DNA from: Chloroherpetonaceae bacterium | Lineage (GTDB): Bacteria > Bacteroidota > Chlorobiia > Chlorobiales > Thermochlorobacteraceae | Direction of reading: 5' to 3' | Assembly: GCA_025056565.1 (NCBI GenBank) | Contig: JANWWA010000001.1 | Location: 1 to 64,000 of the forward strand | DNA length: 64,000 nt | In this document: positions 36,700 through 46,750 of the stretch, piece after piece | How positions within the stretch are numbered: position 1 is the stretch's first letter | How the letters are laid out: each line of letters opens with the position of its first letter | Program-made: the position numbers and the translations under genes | The notes under the pieces: model-generated | Told to the model about the DNA's origin: nothing | Database searches by the model: none | Seen by the model: only the letters and a program-made list of their open reading frames with translations

Positions 36700-37737
36700 A
36701 TGGATACTGCGGTAAAATCGCTCTCAAAGTCTCCCCGGCTGAATGTGCAAATGTGGCTTAAAGCCCTACGCGGCATTCCTCGCATCTCGAAAGAAGAGTG
36801 GGACAGTCTGGATATTATCTCTCGCTGGCTGATTGCCACCCGCTCGGCTGTGCTGGTAATGACTTTTACTTCTGCAGCAATTGGTGGACTGTTAGCATAT
36901 CGCGCAGGTCAATTCGACTGGTTGCTCTGGGGCTGCGTCGTGATTGGCTTGCTTTTGGCGCATGCCGCCAACAATCTTTTCAACGACCTGATTGATTATC
37001 TCAAGGGCGTTGACCGTGGCAATTACTTTCGCGCGCAATACGGTCCTCAGCCTGTTGAGCACGGTTTGCTGACTGTGCGAGAGCAGTGGCTTTACGCTAT
37101 TGTTACATTAGTGCTGGCGCTTATCCCAGGCATCTACCTTGTTAGCGTGCGCGGTGAGCTGGTGCTGCAGATGCTGCTCTTAGGCTTAATCTTTGTCATC
37201 TTCTACACTTGGCCGCTCAAATACATTGGCTTAGGTGAACTCACCGTCATCGTGGTCTGGGGGCCACTGATGATTGGCGGTGGATACTATGTTGTAACAG
37301 GCAATTGGGATTGGAATGTCGTCATTGCTGGAATGCCGTATGCTTTAGGACCGACATGCGTGCTTTTTGGCAAGCATATTGACAAGCTCGAGAGCGACAA
37401 AGCCAAAAAAATCTATACGCTGCCTGTCATCTTAGGTGAGCGCAATGCCCGCTACGCTGTACTTGGAATGGCTGTGCTGCAGTATGTTTCTGTTGTCTAT
37501 CTTGTCGCAATTGGATTTTTCTCGCCTGCGATGCTCATTGTGCTCTTTTCGCTTTCGACGATGCCTGCAGTCTGGAAATTCTATCGCGCTCCGAAACCTC
37601 TCACCAAACCTGATGACTATGATGCGAACATTTGGCCGCTCTGGTTTTCTGCCGTGATTTTTATGCACAACCGTCGGTTAGGGGGTCTTTTCCTCTTAGG
37701 CTTGCTGATTGACATCGCGCTGAGAAAAGTTCTGTGA
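36700..37737 (+). CDS. menA: MenA-like UbiA-family prenyltransferase
   Basis: The 345-residue membrane protein has about eight or nine hydrophobic segments. The first prenyl-diphosphate motif is NNLFNDLIDYLKGVD (about 91-105) and the second is KHIDKLESDKAKKIYTLPV. This matches 1,4-dihydroxy-2-naphthoate prenyltransferase (MenA), which makes menaquinone, the expected quinone in this group. A UbiA-family enzyme with another aromatic substrate, such as for chlorophyll or side-chain quinones, cannot be ruled out. A TetR-type operator lies upstream, which is unusual for a housekeeping quinone gene. Confidence 0.75.
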   Translation: MDTAVKSLSKSPRLNVQMWLKALRGIPRISKEEWDSLDIISRWLIATRSAVLVMTFTSAAIGGLLAYRAGQFDWLLWGCVVIGLLLAHAANNLFNDLIDYLKGVDRGNYFRAQYGPQPVEHGLLTVREQWLYAIVTLVLALIPGIYLVSVRGELVLQMLLLGLIFVIFYTWPLKYIGLGELTVIVVWGPLMIGGGYYVVTGNWDWNVVIAGMPYALGPTCVLFGKHIDKLESDKAKKIYTLPVILGERNARYAVLGMAVLQYVSVVYLVAIGFFSPAMLIVLFSLSTMPAVWKFYRAPKPLTKPDDYDANIWPLWFSAVIFMHNRRLGGLFLLGLLIDIALRKVL

Positions 37738-37781
37738 TTCACTTCGCCGCTCTGTAGCAACTGCGTTATGCTCCCCAGCGG

Positions 37782-37815
37782 TGAAAAAAGTTAGGGCAGG
37801 TCTTCAACCTGCCCT
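37782..37815 (-). terminator. Terminator of the ffh-rplS operon
   Basis: Arms AGGGCAGGT (37793-37801) and ACCTGCCCT (37807-37815) form a 9-bp stem with a 5-nt loop. On the minus strand it is followed by AACTTTTTTC. It lies 31 bp after the rplS stop. Confidence 0.88.
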
Positions 37816-37846
37816 TCGCATTGCATTCCTTTGACTTGCTCTCAAG

Positions 37847-38218
37847 TCAGGCTTCGGTGGGTTGGCTCTTGGCTTCTTGTTCCTTGACTTTGAGGGCAGC
37901 CTTACCCGTGCGCTCACGCAGATAGAAGAGCTTTGCGCGTCGTGCCTTGCCACGCTTGACGACCTCAATCTTTGCAACGGTCGGCGTATGCAGTGGAAAG
38001 ATGCGCTCGACACCTACGCCGTGCGAAATTTTACGCACTGTAATTGTCTCCGACAGACCCTCACCGCGGCGATTGATTACTACGCCTTCATAGAGCTGAA
38101 TACGCTCCTTGTCGCCTTCCACGACGCGCACATGCACGCGCACGGTATCGCCGTAGCGGAAGTCTGGAATGTCGTTTCGCAAAAAACCCGCTTCTACCAG
38201 TTTGATTTTGTTTTGCAT
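37847..38218 (-). CDS. rplS: 50S ribosomal protein L19
   Basis: The 123-residue protein matches L19: [33 protein letters not shown]...T.TVRKIS.GVGVER.FPLH.P...[19 protein letters not shown]. It sits in the large subunit close to the small-subunit interface. It is the last gene of the ffh-rpsP-rimM-trmD-rplS operon, followed by a clear terminator. The C-terminus has a short Lys/Gln-rich tail. Confidence 0.97.
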   Translation of the reverse strand: MQNKIKLVEAGFLRNDIPDFRYGDTVRVHVRVVEGDKERIQLYEGVVINRRGEGLSETITVRKISHGVGVERIFPLHTPTVAKIEVVKRGKARRAKLFYLRERTGKAALKVKEQEAKSQPTEA

Positions 38219-38251
38219 CGCTCAAATTCCTTTCTGTTTTGTTTTGAAAAT

Positions 38252-38935
38252 TTAGTTGCCCTCCAGCAAGTCAGGGCGGCGCTGACGGGTACGCTCTAAG
38301 GCATTTTGCTCACGCCACTTGGCAATTTCCTTGTGATTGCCCGACAGCAGCACTGCCGGCACTTTCATTCCCATAAACTCGGCTGGACGCGTGTAGTGCG
38401 CACAATCCAGCTTTCCATCTTGAAACGAGTCCAACAGTGCGGACTCGGCATCGCCCAGCACATTCGGCAAAAGCCGCGCTACTGCATCCATCACCATTAA
38501 AGCTGGGATTTCACCACCTGATAGCACCACATCACCGACAGAAATCTCTCGTGTCACCAGTGCTTCGCGCACGCGCTCATCGACGCCTTTGTAGTGCCCG
38601 CAGAGCAAAATCAAATTGCTTTTGAGCGACAGTTCATTTGCCACTTTTTGCGTTAGCCGCTCGCCGTCGGGCGTTAGGAAAATCACCTCGTCGTAGTGCC
38701 GCTCGGATTTTAGTTTTTGCACCACGCGGAAAATCGGCTCAGGCATTAAAATCATTCCTGCACCGCCCCCAAATGGGTGATCATCAACCTGCTGGTATTT
38801 GCCCTTGCCATAGTCGTGCAAGTTGTGCAATACAATTTGCACCGCTTGCTTTTCTTGCGCAATCCTCAGCACTCCATTTTCTAAGGCGCTTGTAAAGTAG
38901 CGAGGCATCACCGTGATCACATCAAAGCGAAGCAT
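38252..38935 (-). CDS. trmD: tRNA (guanine-37-N1)-methyltransferase TrmD
   Basis: The 227-residue protein begins with [12 protein letters not shown]. It carries [28 protein letters not shown] and [27 protein letters not shown], the knotted SAM site of TrmD. It methylates G37 next to the anticodon, preventing frameshifts. The usual gene order rimM-trmD-rplS is kept, with 33 bp to rplS and 21 bp from rimM. Confidence 0.97.
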   Translation of the reverse strand: MLRFDVITVMPRYFTSALENGVLRIAQEKQAVQIVLHNLHDYGKGKYQQVDDHPFGGGAGMILMPEPIFRVVQKLKSERHYDEVIFLTPDGERLTQKVANELSLKSNLILLCGHYKGVDERVREALVTREISVGDVVLSGGEIPALMVMDAVARLLPNVLGDAESALLDSFQDGKLDCAHYTRPAEFMGMKVPAVLLSGNHKEIAKWREQNALERTRQRRPDLLEGN

Positions 38936-38956
38936 TGTCCACCTCCTCTCAGTAGG

Positions 38957-39460
38957 CTACAAAAACTCTTCGAAGCGTTTCAGACGAACCAGCTTTGCGC
39001 TTAGGTCGACTTCTTCGACAAACTCTGCCAGAGCGGGAATGAGCACCTCTCGCTCTCCATAGCGAATTTGATAGGCATCACACGAGGGCAGCGTCAGCAC
39101 ATCAGTTAAAACCCCAATCAGCTTGCCTTGTGTGTCGACAGCCTGCAATCCAATCAGCTCATGGATATAGGCTTGATTTTTGCCTAGTCTTACAAGCTGC
39201 GTTTCGTCAATGAACAGTGAGTAACCTCGAAATTTCTCCGCCTCTTCTGGCGACTCAATACCTTTGAGCTTCAAAATTACAGCTTGACTAGCTAACCTTG
39301 CAGACTGCACCTCTACTTTTTGCGCCTCACCTGAACTTTTGCCAAGATAGAGCCACCGACGCGACTTAAACTTTTCTGGAAAACTTGTCTCTGATTGCAC
39401 TTTGACCGCCCCTTTTATGCCGTGCGGTTTCAAAATGCGTCCGACCAGATACAGCTCCAT
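38957..39460 (-). CDS. rimM: Ribosome maturation factor RimM
   Basis: The 167-residue protein starts YLVGRILKPHGIKGAVKVQSETSFPEKF and has the RimM linker region EAEKFRGYSLFIDE before the C-terminal PRC-barrel domain (YIHELIGLQAVDTQGKLIGVLTDVL...REVLIPAL.EFV). RimM binds S19 and helps assemble the 30S head. It keeps its normal place between rpsP and trmD. Confidence 0.95.
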   Translation of the reverse strand: MELYLVGRILKPHGIKGAVKVQSETSFPEKFKSRRWLYLGKSSGEAQKVEVQSARLASQAVILKLKGIESPEEAEKFRGYSLFIDETQLVRLGKNQAYIHELIGLQAVDTQGKLIGVLTDVLTLPSCDAYQIRYGEREVLIPALAEFVEEVDLSAKLVRLKRFEEFL

Positions 39461-39533
39461 CGTGCCTCAGCTCATTAGCTGCACTGAAAAGTTGCTGTTG
39501 TCGAATCCGTCACTTTTTTGGTTCTACGCTGCT

Positions 39534-39944
39534 CTACGCTGAAGCACCTTCTTTTGCTTTTGCTTCAGCTTCTTTCTTTTTCTTGCGTCGCAGAGCCTTT
39601 TTTTCAAGGTTGCGCCTAAGGCGTGCATCACGTTGCTGGCGCCACTTTTCCAGCTCTGCTGCAATTTCTTCGGCGCTTTTGCCTTTCCGCTCCAAGTGCA
39701 GTCGGAGCAACAGTCCTGTGCTACGGATAATGCTACGTGCCGTTGCAGTTGGCTGCGCCCCCACACTCAGCCAATACGCCACGCGGTCTTCCTTGAGCGT
39801 CACGGCATGTGGCTTTTTCTTTGGCTCGTAGCGACCAAGGTCTTCCAAAAATGCCCCGTCGCGCCGTGCCCGCGCATCGGTCGCTACCAGTTGATAAATC
39901 GGCAATTTTTTTCTGCCAATTCGACGCAGACGAATTTTAACCAT
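39534..39944 (-). CDS. rpsP: 30S ribosomal protein S16
   Basis: The 136-residue protein begins [41 protein letters not shown], the S16 signature. The C-terminal 45 residues are a very Lys/Glu/Ala-rich helical tail that makes it longer than the roughly 80 residues of E. coli S16; such tails are common in Bacteroidota and Chlorobiota. It lies 41 bp downstream of ffh. Confidence 0.97.
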   Translation of the reverse strand: MVKIRLRRIGRKKLPIYQLVATDARARRDGAFLEDLGRYEPKKKPHAVTLKEDRVAYWLSVGAQPTATARSIIRSTGLLLRLHLERKGKSAEEIAAELEKWRQQRDARLRRNLEKKALRRKKKKEAEAKAKEGASA

Positions 39945-39985
39945 TCTTCAAGTTGAGTTGGTGTGTGTAAGTGGTTTTGAATTCC

Positions 39986-41338
39986 CTACCGTTGAAACAT
40001 TTTGCCGATTGGGAGATTTTCGAGCGAAATTTTGCGCCCTGCTGCCGCCATCTTGTTGATGGATTTCATCATTTTCTTCATCTCGTTGAATTGCTTAAGG
40101 AGCGCATTGACTTCCTGCACCGTTGTACCGCTGCCTCGTGCAATGCGTGCGCGCCGGCTACCATTGATAATGTCGGGATTGCGGCGCTCCTCTTTCGTCA
40201 TAGAACAAATGATTGCCTCCACTTTTTTCAAATCCTTCTCATTGATTTCCTGAGCAGGAATGAGCTTGTTCATTCCGGGAATCATTGACGCAATTGCTTG
40301 CAGCGACCCCAACTTTTTAATTTCCTGAATCTGCGCGTAGAAATCTTCTAAGTTAAAGTCATTCTCGAGCAGTTTCTTTTGCAGCTCTTGAGCTTTTTGG
40401 AGGTCTAATTTTTCTTGCGCTTTCTCGACAAAGGTAACAATATCGCCCATACCGAGAATGCGCTGTGCCATTCGGTCAGGATAGAAAATATCAAGGTCTT
40501 CTAACTTTTCGCCTTGACTGATGAACTTGATGGGCTTGTGCACCACACTTTTGATGGAAAGTGCAGCACCTCCGCGCGTGTCGCCGTCCATTTTGGTGAG
40601 CACTACGCCATCGAAATCCAGTCGCTCGTTAAAGGCTTTTGCGGTGTTGACCGCTTCCTGACCTATCATTGCATCGACGACGAAGAGAATTTCCTCAGGG
40701 TTTAGTGCCTTTTTGATATCCTCGGCTTCCTGCATCATCTCTTCGTCAATTTGCAAGCGACCAGCGGTGTCAATGATGGCTACATCTCGCGCATTTTTGC
40801 GGGCAAACTCGACGCCTTCTTTGGCTACCTTGACCGCATTTTTCTCTTCCTCCAGCGCAAAGACAGGCACATCAATTTGCGCCCCCAGTGTTTTCAGTTG
40901 GTCTATAGCTGCTGGGCGATAAATGTCTGCCGCCACCAAGAGCGGATTGCGTCCCTTCTTTTTGAGATGCAGCGCTAATTTTGCAGCGAAGGTTGTTTTA
41001 CCAGAGCCTTGCAAGCCTGCTACCATCACCACCGCCGGAATGCGGTTGGTTTTGAGATTCAGCTCCGCTTGCTCACCACCCATTAGCGCCGTCAGCTCAT
41101 CGTAGACGATTTTGACAATCATCTGCGAGGGCTTGACGCTTTTGATGACCTCTTGCCCTAGCGCTTTCTTGCGAACCTCTTCGACGAACTGCTTGGCGAC
41201 GGCATAATTGACATCGGCATCTAACAGCGCGCGCTTAATGTCGCGCAGTGCATTGCCGATATTCACCTCATTGATACGCGCTTGCCCAGATAGCTTGCGG
41301 AGCGCACTGTCTATTCTGTCGCTCAGTGCCTCAAACAT
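39986..41338 (-). CDS. ffh: Signal recognition particle protein Ffh
   Basis: The 450-residue protein has an N-terminal helical bundle and the GTPase domain with [42 protein letters not shown] and the methionine-rich M domain (about 300-450, with [24 protein letters not shown]). It binds 4.5S RNA and signal sequences to target proteins to the membrane. It heads the operon with rpsP, rimM, trmD and rplS. Confidence 0.97.
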   Translation of the reverse strand: MFEALSDRIDSALRKLSGQARINEVNIGNALRDIKRALLDADVNYAVAKQFVEEVRKKALGQEVIKSVKPSQMIVKIVYDELTALMGGEQAELNLKTNRIPAVVMVAGLQGSGKTTFAAKLALHLKKKGRNPLLVAADIYRPAAIDQLKTLGAQIDVPVFALEEEKNAVKVAKEGVEFARKNARDVAIIDTAGRLQIDEEMMQEAEDIKKALNPEEILFVVDAMIGQEAVNTAKAFNERLDFDGVVLTKMDGDTRGGAALSIKSVVHKPIKFISQGEKLEDLDIFYPDRMAQRILGMGDIVTFVEKAQEKLDLQKAQELQKKLLENDFNLEDFYAQIQEIKKLGSLQAIASMIPGMNKLIPAQEINEKDLKKVEAIICSMTKEERRNPDIINGSRRARIARGSGTTVQEVNALLKQFNEMKKMMKSINKMAAAGRKISLENLPIGKMFQR

Positions 41339-41367
41339 TTCCTCGTTTGCAAACCTTCATTAGACGT

Positions 41368-41396
41368 GAAAACAAAAATGCCGCAAAAATTTGCGG
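41368..41396 (-). terminator. Terminator of the moaC-Uma2-mobA unit
   Basis: Arms CCGCAAA (41381-41387) and TTTGCGG (41390-41396) make a 7-bp stem with a very short loop. On the minus strand CATTTTTGTTTTC follows. It separates mobA from ffh. Confidence 0.65.
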
Positions 41397-41478
41397 ACTG
41401 CGAAGATAACGCAATCTCCTAGATTTTGCAATGACTGCGCTCTTTACCGCATTGCCCCTCTGGTCCAGATTTGCTTGG

Positions 41479-42066
41479 CTACGCCTGACGCACTATGGCT
41501 GCAATTGCTTGTTCATACTCTTCAGGCGTGTTGATATTGGCAACAATCTCGCGCTTTTCTGGCAAGATGAACTTGCAGTCAGCGCTTAGCAAAAATTTGC
41601 GCGGACAGGTTTTGCCTTGCTGCACAGCCGCCAGCAAGCCCTCGCGGCTCTTGGGTTCGTAGATGGCAATCAAGGGTTCAGGTAGGCGGTCATCTGGATT
41701 TTGGTAAGCGGTAGCAACTTTGTTTGGGTCTCTGGCATCAACCAGCATCTGCAGCGCTTTGCTGGAAAGAAATGGCAAGTCGCACGCCACAACCAGCCAT
41801 GCCGATTCTGGTCTGAAATGCAGTGCTGTCAAGATGCCACCTGCAGGTCCTACATCGCAGAAGGTATCAACCAGTGGCTTTAACTCAGGCTCGAGCAAAG
41901 GCACTTGCTCGGCACGGCAAGAAATAAACACATCTCGGCAAAATTCAGAGAGCAAATGCGCCGCAAAGACGCGCTGCGACACGCCATGATAACTTAGCGA
42001 GCCTTTGTCGCGCCCCATTCGCGTGCTTTTGCCACCTGCCAGCACCAACCCGTAAAGTGCAGTCAT
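41479..42066 (-). CDS. mobA: Molybdenum cofactor guanylyltransferase
   Basis: The 195-residue protein begins GLVLAGGKSTRMGRDKGSL, the nucleotide-binding loop of MobA. DVGPAGGILTAL, VVACDLPFLS and NINTPEEYEQA are also family features. It attaches GMP to molybdopterin. With moaC nearby it indicates that the organism makes a molybdenum cofactor. A Uma2-type gene separates the two. Confidence 0.88.
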   Translation of the reverse strand: MTALYGLVLAGGKSTRMGRDKGSLSYHGVSQRVFAAHLLSEFCRDVFISCRAEQVPLLEPELKPLVDTFCDVGPAGGILTALHFRPESAWLVVACDLPFLSSKALQMLVDARDPNKVATAYQNPDDRLPEPLIAIYEPKSREGLLAAVQQGKTCPRKFLLSADCKFILPEKREIVANINTPEEYEQAIAAIVRQA

Positions 42067-42123
42067 TGTGCAAGATTAGTTTTCTCGTAAATGTTTCTGA
42101 GCACCAGTGAAATGCCAAGCGAA

Positions 42124-42678
42124 CTAAGCAAGAAACTCTCGTCTACTGTATTCACATAGAAGCCATTTACCTTCCTTGAGTTTAGTAAAGTGCTCTACGA
42201 ACACGCTATCTTGCTCAATGGCGATAAAATCCTGCAGCGTCGGAATTGTGCGGTATGCCTGAAACTTCTCGCCTCGGTCTCGGTCGCGTGTGGATTCTGA
42301 GAGCACTTCTATGAGGACGATGGGATTTGTGAGCGTGTCGCGTCCTGTGTTGGTCTTAGGCTCTCGATACCGAGACTCGCCACACACTACCACAATATCT
42401 GGATATGTGTCCAACTTTCCCGCTTGCACTCTGATCCCGCTCGGCATCACGCGGCAGTTTGTTTCACGAAACAATCTGTCCAGTTCTATGATAAGATTGC
42501 TGCAAATAATTTGGTGCTGTTCCGACGCGCCCGTTTCAATTTCAATAGTCTCTTCGTAGAATTTCGCATCCATGACTTGGCAGTCCCGAAAATCGTAGCG
42601 GCGACCTTCTTTTTCTTCGAAAGCCAGATATTCTTCGCAAGTGTAGCATTTCTCTTCCAGTGTTTTCATTGCTTTCAC
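42124..42678 (-). CDS. Uma2/DUF820-family putative endonuclease
   Basis: The 184-residue protein follows the Uma2 plan: YTCEEYLAFEEKEGRRYDFRDCQVM, ASEQHQIICSNLIIEL, YPDIVVVCGE (metal Asp), PIVLIEVLSESTRDRDRGEKFQAYRTIPTLQDFIAIEQD. The family is a PD-(D/E)XK nuclease fold, abundant in cyanobacteria and some Bacteroidota, with unknown function. It starts 2 bp after the moaC stop, so it is embedded in a cofactor operon with no clear link to it. Confidence 0.85.
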   Translation of the reverse strand: MKAMKTLEEKCYTCEEYLAFEEKEGRRYDFRDCQVMDAKFYEETIEIETGASEQHQIICSNLIIELDRLFRETNCRVMPSGIRVQAGKLDTYPDIVVVCGESRYREPKTNTGRDTLTNPIVLIEVLSESTRDRDRGEKFQAYRTIPTLQDFIAIEQDSVFVEHFTKLKEGKWLLCEYSRREFLA

Positions 42679-42680
42679 TC

Positions 42681-43166
42681 TCAGTCCTGTTTGAAGTCAG
42701 ATTTTCCGCCTCGCTTTTCAAGCAATTTAATTTCTCTGATGAGGATTTTGTGCGAAAGTGCTTTGCACATATCGTAAATCGTGAGCGCCGCAAGTGTCGC
42801 ACCTATTAAGGCTTCCATTTCCACGCCTGTTTTGCCGTAGAGTTCTGCGGTGCACTCAATTTTTACTTCACTGTTGGAAATCGGTGCAATCGCAATCTGG
42901 CAGTTTTCTAAGCCAAGCGGGTGGCAGAGTGGAATCAGCTCGCCTGTTTTCTTGGCTGCCATGACGCCGGCGATAATGGCAGTTTGGAAGACAGCACCTT
43001 TTGCAGTTTGAATCTCACCATTTTGCAATTGAGAGAGAATTTCTTCTCCAAGTTCTACAATTGCCTGTGCTTTGGCTAATCGATGCGTAACTGGCTTTTC
43101 GCTCACATTTACCATTGTGGGGTTGCCGCCGCTATCCAGATGAGAAAAGCTCTTGTCGTTTGACAT
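42681..43166 (-). CDS. moaC: Cyclic pyranopterin monophosphate synthase MoaC
   Basis: The 161-residue protein starts at the ATG at 43166; 13 upstream in-frame residues look non-coding. Motifs are FSHLD..G.P.MV.VS.K..T.R.A.A, GAVFQTAIIAGVMAAKKTGELIPLCHPL, and GKTGVEMEALIGATLAALTIYDMCKAL. MoaC works with MoaA to turn GTP into cyclic pyranopterin monophosphate. moaA is not in the window. Confidence 0.95.
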   Translation of the reverse strand: MSNDKSFSHLDSGGNPTMVNVSEKPVTHRLAKAQAIVELGEEILSQLQNGEIQTAKGAVFQTAIIAGVMAAKKTGELIPLCHPLGLENCQIAIAPISNSEVKIECTAELYGKTGVEMEALIGATLAALTIYDMCKALSHKILIREIKLLEKRGGKSDFKQD

Positions 43167-43319
43167 ACATTTTTTCAGTGCATTAGTCAAACATTTCGCC
43201 CGCACAAAGGCGGTGCAGTGTATCCCTAAGACGCAAACTACTTAGACTGAGGAATAATATAGCTCTCTCACGCAGCGGTTCAAATCTCTGCTGCAACTTT
43301 AGAGGCAGCGCAGAATTCT

Positions 43320-44324
43320 CTATGCAGCACTGGAAGGCGAGAGCGACACTGCGTAAGGCTGTGATGCTAAGTTTATCTGGCTTAGAATCAGCTCAGCCGT
43401 GCGTTTTGGCAGCTCGAGCGTAATCAAGTGCCCACATTTCTTGATAAGCTCAAAGCGACCATTCTTGGCGTATTCATACAGCGCTTTGGTATGTTTCCAG
43501 CTTACCACTTGGTCGCCTTTTCCTGCTACCAGTAAAACAGGAATGGAGAGATTTGCCATTTGCCTAGGCAGATTTTCGGTTACTTCTCGTTTAGCGAGCG
43601 CTTTTGCTGTTTCACGAATGGCTTTCCCAGAGATAAAGCGCAAGCTATTGACGCCTACTAAGATGTTTTCCTTGCTGGTGTGGTTACGCGCCAGTGTCAG
43701 ACGCGCATATGCGTAAATCAGCCACCAGACTTTGATTTTGCGCAGGAACTTGTCGAAAATAAACGGAATGACAGTGGGAATCACCTTCTCGAGCCGTTCA
43801 CTGTTCGGGAAAATGCCGAAGTTGAAAAAGGTGAGTGAGCCGATTTCAGACTCAAAACGTTGAGCATAGTTTAGGGCAACAAACGAGCCGAGTGAGAAGG
43901 CAGCAATGTGATAGCGTTTCAGACCAAGGTGCTGCACCAGTGCATGCAAATCCGCAGAGAGCGCATCCAGCGAGTAGTCTGTACCCTCATCAGACCAACC
44001 GTGCCCTTTGAGGTCGTAGGCGACGGTGCGCACACCTGCTGCGTTAAGGTGCTGAATGACTTCGTGCCACCACATCCACCAGCAATCCCACCCGTGAATG
44101 AGAATAATAGTTGGCATTTCGGGTGGCGCTTCAGGGTGCGAGTCGTGGTAGTGATGCACTGCGCCATTGAGACGCACAAAGTAGCTTTTTTCAATTAGCG
44201 CTTGCTCGTAGCGGGCATAGCGTTGCTCACGTGGCTTACGGCTGTGGAGGCGCGCTTCAATCTCGCGCTTGTAGAGCAAGAACTTTTCAGTGGGCGACGC
44301 TGGCAGTGTTGGAGTAGTGCTCAT
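43320..44324 (-). CDS. Alpha/beta-hydrolase
   Basis: The 334-residue protein has IILIHGWDCWWMWW (oxyanion HGW), YDLKGHGWSD, AFSLGSFVALNYAQ with the nucleophile Ser, and LLVAGKGDQVVSW and KCGHLITLELP for the acid and His of the triad. A cap region with several aromatic residues lies between. It has no signal peptide. The substrate is unknown. It follows the small membrane-protein gene by 16 bp, suggesting co-transcription. Confidence 0.82.
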   Translation of the reverse strand: MSTTPTLPASPTEKFLLYKREIEARLHSRKPREQRYARYEQALIEKSYFVRLNGAVHHYHDSHPEAPPEMPTIILIHGWDCWWMWWHEVIQHLNAAGVRTVAYDLKGHGWSDEGTDYSLDALSADLHALVQHLGLKRYHIAAFSLGSFVALNYAQRFESEIGSLTFFNFGIFPNSERLEKVIPTVIPFIFDKFLRKIKVWWLIYAYARLTLARNHTSKENILVGVNSLRFISGKAIRETAKALAKREVTENLPRQMANLSIPVLLVAGKGDQVVSWKHTKALYEYAKNGRFELIKKCGHLITLELPKRTAELILSQINLASQPYAVSLSPSSAA

Positions 44325-44340
44325 CGTTCAGGCTACAAGG

Positions 44341-44775
44341 TTAATTATTTGGCGTGCTTAGTGGCGGCGGTAGCGTAGGCGGCATAGCTGGCTGTCTGCC
44401 CATACGCTTTACTCCCGTAATGAAATACTTGGTATCGCCGCGCCAGAAAAAGCGCACATACTTCTCCTCATACTCTAAGCCAACTCGCTCACCTGTGAGC
44501 GCAGCTTCTTTTAGCGCCTGAATCACATCTGGTCGGTCTCGGTCTACGGAAAAGTAGAACGTCGTTTGCTGCGCATTACCCACCGCACCTGGAATCAGTG
44601 TGTTTAATTGCCCCTCAAACGTCTTGAAAATGTAGCCCTTCTCGCTGATTTTAACCACCACACCAGCCCGCTCGCCCTTGCTGTAAGTGCCGTAGTAAAG
44701 AAAAAGAAACACCAGCAGTAACACTCCCAGAACTGACACTCCAGCAAGAATACCGAGCTTTTTAACTGCTGTCAT
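44341..44775 (-). CDS. Small membrane-anchored protein of unknown function
   Basis: The 144-residue protein has one membrane helix (about 8-29), then YSKGERAGVVVKISEKGYIFKTFEGQLNTL, a beta-rich stretch with FYFSVDRDRPDVIQAL and VGLEYEEKYVRFFWRGDTKYFITGVKR, and a Pro-rich tail. Similar Bacteroidota proteins are conserved but sometimes mislabelled as 6-phosphogluconate dehydrogenase; no such motifs are present. It is the likely first gene of a two-gene unit with the alpha/beta-hydrolase. Confidence 0.7.
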   Translation of the reverse strand: MTAVKKLGILAGVSVLGVLLLVFLFLYYGTYSKGERAGVVVKISEKGYIFKTFEGQLNTLIPGAVGNAQQTTFYFSVDRDRPDVIQALKEAALTGERVGLEYEEKYVRFFWRGDTKYFITGVKRMGRQPAMPPTLPPPLSTPNN

Positions 44776-44926
44776 AGCGTACTGATTTGCAGTGAAATTG
44801 CGGATTTTGTGCAGAAATTCAAAGCAAGAAAACTGGCAGATTTGCGCAAAGTGAGATGTCTCTTGCAGCGTGCTGCTTTCACAGTCCGCTCCAACTTTGC
44901 CCTGCTTCTGGGCAGCCCGTCCTACA

Positions 44927-46249
44927 TTACTTTGAGCGGCTTTTTGCTAAGCCCACACGGCGAAAAAGGTAATCCACATTTTTTCTCAGCTTTTTCATCC
45001 ATGCATCACTGGAAAAGATGTGTTCAATTTCCTCTTCGGAGAGGTGTGTCCTAATTTCTGCGTCGCTCAAAATCAGGTCTTTTAGTTGAATTTTTTCTTT
45101 CCAACTGCGCATTGCATTGCGTTGCACGAGTGCGTAGGCTGCTTCTCGCGTTAGCCCTTTTGTTGTCAGTGCTAACATCACAGCTTGCGAAGCCACTAGA
45201 CCAAAAGAATGCTCAAAGTTCCTCAGCATCTTATCGGGATAGACCAGCAGTTTCTCTATTGCATTTGCAAACTCGCGCAAGATGTAGCAGAGGGCAATGG
45301 TTGAATCAGGCATAATGATGCGCTCAACCGAGCTATGCGAGATGTCGCGCTCGTGCCAGAGTGCAATGTTTTCCAAGCCAGCAAGAGCATTGGCACGAAT
45401 TACTCTGGCAAGCCCTGTTAGCCGTTCAAAGGTAATCGGATTGCGCTTATGCGGCATTGCGGAGCTGCCTTTCTGACCTTCGCTGAAGAATTCCTCAGTC
45501 TCTAACACTTCTGTGCGTTGAAGGTGTCGGCATTCTACAGAAAACTTTTCAATTGAAGCTGCCACAATAGCCAGCGTGCAAAGGTATTCAGCGTGGCGGT
45601 CGCGCTGAATAACCTGTGTGGCAATCGGTTCTGGCTTTAAGCCCAACTTTTTGCACACGTATTCTTCCACCTTTGGTGACAGATGCTCAAATGTGCCCAC
45701 TGCACCGCTGATTTTGCCTACGCTGATTGTTTCAACTGCGCGCTCCAATCTCTGGCGATTGCGTTTCATCTCTTCATACCAAAGCGCCAGCTTTAAGCCG
45801 AAGGTGATAGGCTCAGCGTGCACGCCGTGCGTCCGTCCTATCTGCAGAGTATATTTGAATTCCTGTGCACGCTTCGCCAGAATGGTAAGGAGTCGGTCAA
45901 TGTCTGCCAGCAAGATCTTGCCTGCATCACGCAGTTGCAGCGCTAACGCCGTATCTAACACATCGCTCGAGGTCATTCCTTGATGGATGTGGCGTGAAGC
46001 GCTGCCCACATGTTCAGCCACGTTGCTTAAAAAGGCAATCACATCGTGCTTGGTGCTTTTTTCAATTTCTTGCACGCGTGCCACTTCAAAGCGCGCCTTG
46101 CGCCGAATTTCTTCGTAATCTGACTCAGGCACTTCGCCCAGTTTCACCCGTGCTTCAACAGCGGCTAATTCAATTTCAAGCCAGCGCTGCATTTTGGCTT
46201 CGTCTGTCCAGATAGCTGCCATATCTGGCGGTGAGTAGCGTGCTATCAC
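44927..46249 (-). CDS. purB: Adenylosuccinate lyase
   Basis: The 440-residue protein starts [29 protein letters not shown] and has [35 protein letters not shown] and the signature [12 protein letters not shown]. It works in two steps of purine synthesis, releasing fumarate from SAICAR and from adenylosuccinate. The length is normal. It is transcribed away from rpmE, with about 180 bp between them. Confidence 0.96.
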   Translation of the reverse strand: MIARYSPPDMAAIWTDEAKMQRWLEIELAAVEARVKLGEVPESDYEEIRRKARFEVARVQEIEKSTKHDVIAFLSNVAEHVGSASRHIHQGMTSSDVLDTALALQLRDAGKILLADIDRLLTILAKRAQEFKYTLQIGRTHGVHAEPITFGLKLALWYEEMKRNRQRLERAVETISVGKISGAVGTFEHLSPKVEEYVCKKLGLKPEPIATQVIQRDRHAEYLCTLAIVAASIEKFSVECRHLQRTEVLETEEFFSEGQKGSSAMPHKRNPITFERLTGLARVIRANALAGLENIALWHERDISHSSVERIIMPDSTIALCYILREFANAIEKLLVYPDKMLRNFEHSFGLVASQAVMLALTTKGLTREAAYALVQRNAMRSWKEKIQLKDLILSDAEIRTHLSEEEIEHIFSSDAWMKKLRKNVDYLFRRVGLAKSRSK

Positions 46250-46428
46250 AGTGGGTCTATCTTTTTGGCTGCAAATATATCACGAAAGGTCTCACCTGCG
46301 GATTGCGCCTTACCGGCGCAGCGCTCTCTTCCCAGAGACTGCAGCTTGGCATACCTATTGCTTGCGCCTTGCAAAAGGCTTCTGAAAGTGTATATTTGTT
46401 GTTCCGAAACTCAAACGACGAAAACCTA

Positions 46429-46647
46429 ATGAAAAAGGGAATTCATCCAAATTATGTGCGTTGCGAGGTGGTGTGCGCCAATTGTGGCAATCATTTCGTT
46501 ACGCGCTCCACACAAAGTTTTATCAAGGTCGATATCTGCAACAACTGCCACCCGTATTACACAGGTCGGCAGGTTTTGGTGGATACAGCAGGCCGTGTTG
46601 AGCGCTTTAACAAGCGCTTTGCAAAGAAAGAATCTGCAAAAGCTTGA
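46429..46647 (+). CDS. rpmE: 50S ribosomal protein L31 (zinc-binding type)
   Basis: The 72-residue protein starts at the ATG at 46429, where MKKGIHPNY begins; the upstream open frame is not part of it. Zinc-site cysteines are C12/C16/C19 and the later CNNC pair, in the order seen in the zinc form of L31. The zinc-bound form is the one used in zinc-replete cells. A hairpin with a T-run follows. Confidence 0.95.
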   Translation: MKKGIHPNYVRCEVVCANCGNHFVTRSTQSFIKVDICNNCHPYYTGRQVLVDTAGRVERFNKRFAKKESAKA

Positions 46648-46666
46648 ACGAATGTCGTCTGACTCT

Positions 46667-46721
46667 GATGCTCAGATGCTTACTTCTTTCTTAGGGTTAG
46701 CGTTTGAGCATCTTTTATTTT
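46667..46721 (+). terminator. Possible terminator of rpmE
   Basis: Arms GATGCTCA (46667-46674) and TGAGCATC (46705-46712) are followed by TTTTATTTT. The loop is long (30 nt). Confidence 0.5.
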
Positions 46722-46750
46722 GCATTTCTTGAACTTTTCGCCTGTTCATT

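Noticed and set aside
44341-44775. 6-phosphogluconate dehydrogenase annotation for the small membrane protein
   Set aside because: The protein has one membrane helix and no NADP-binding or dehydrogenase motif.
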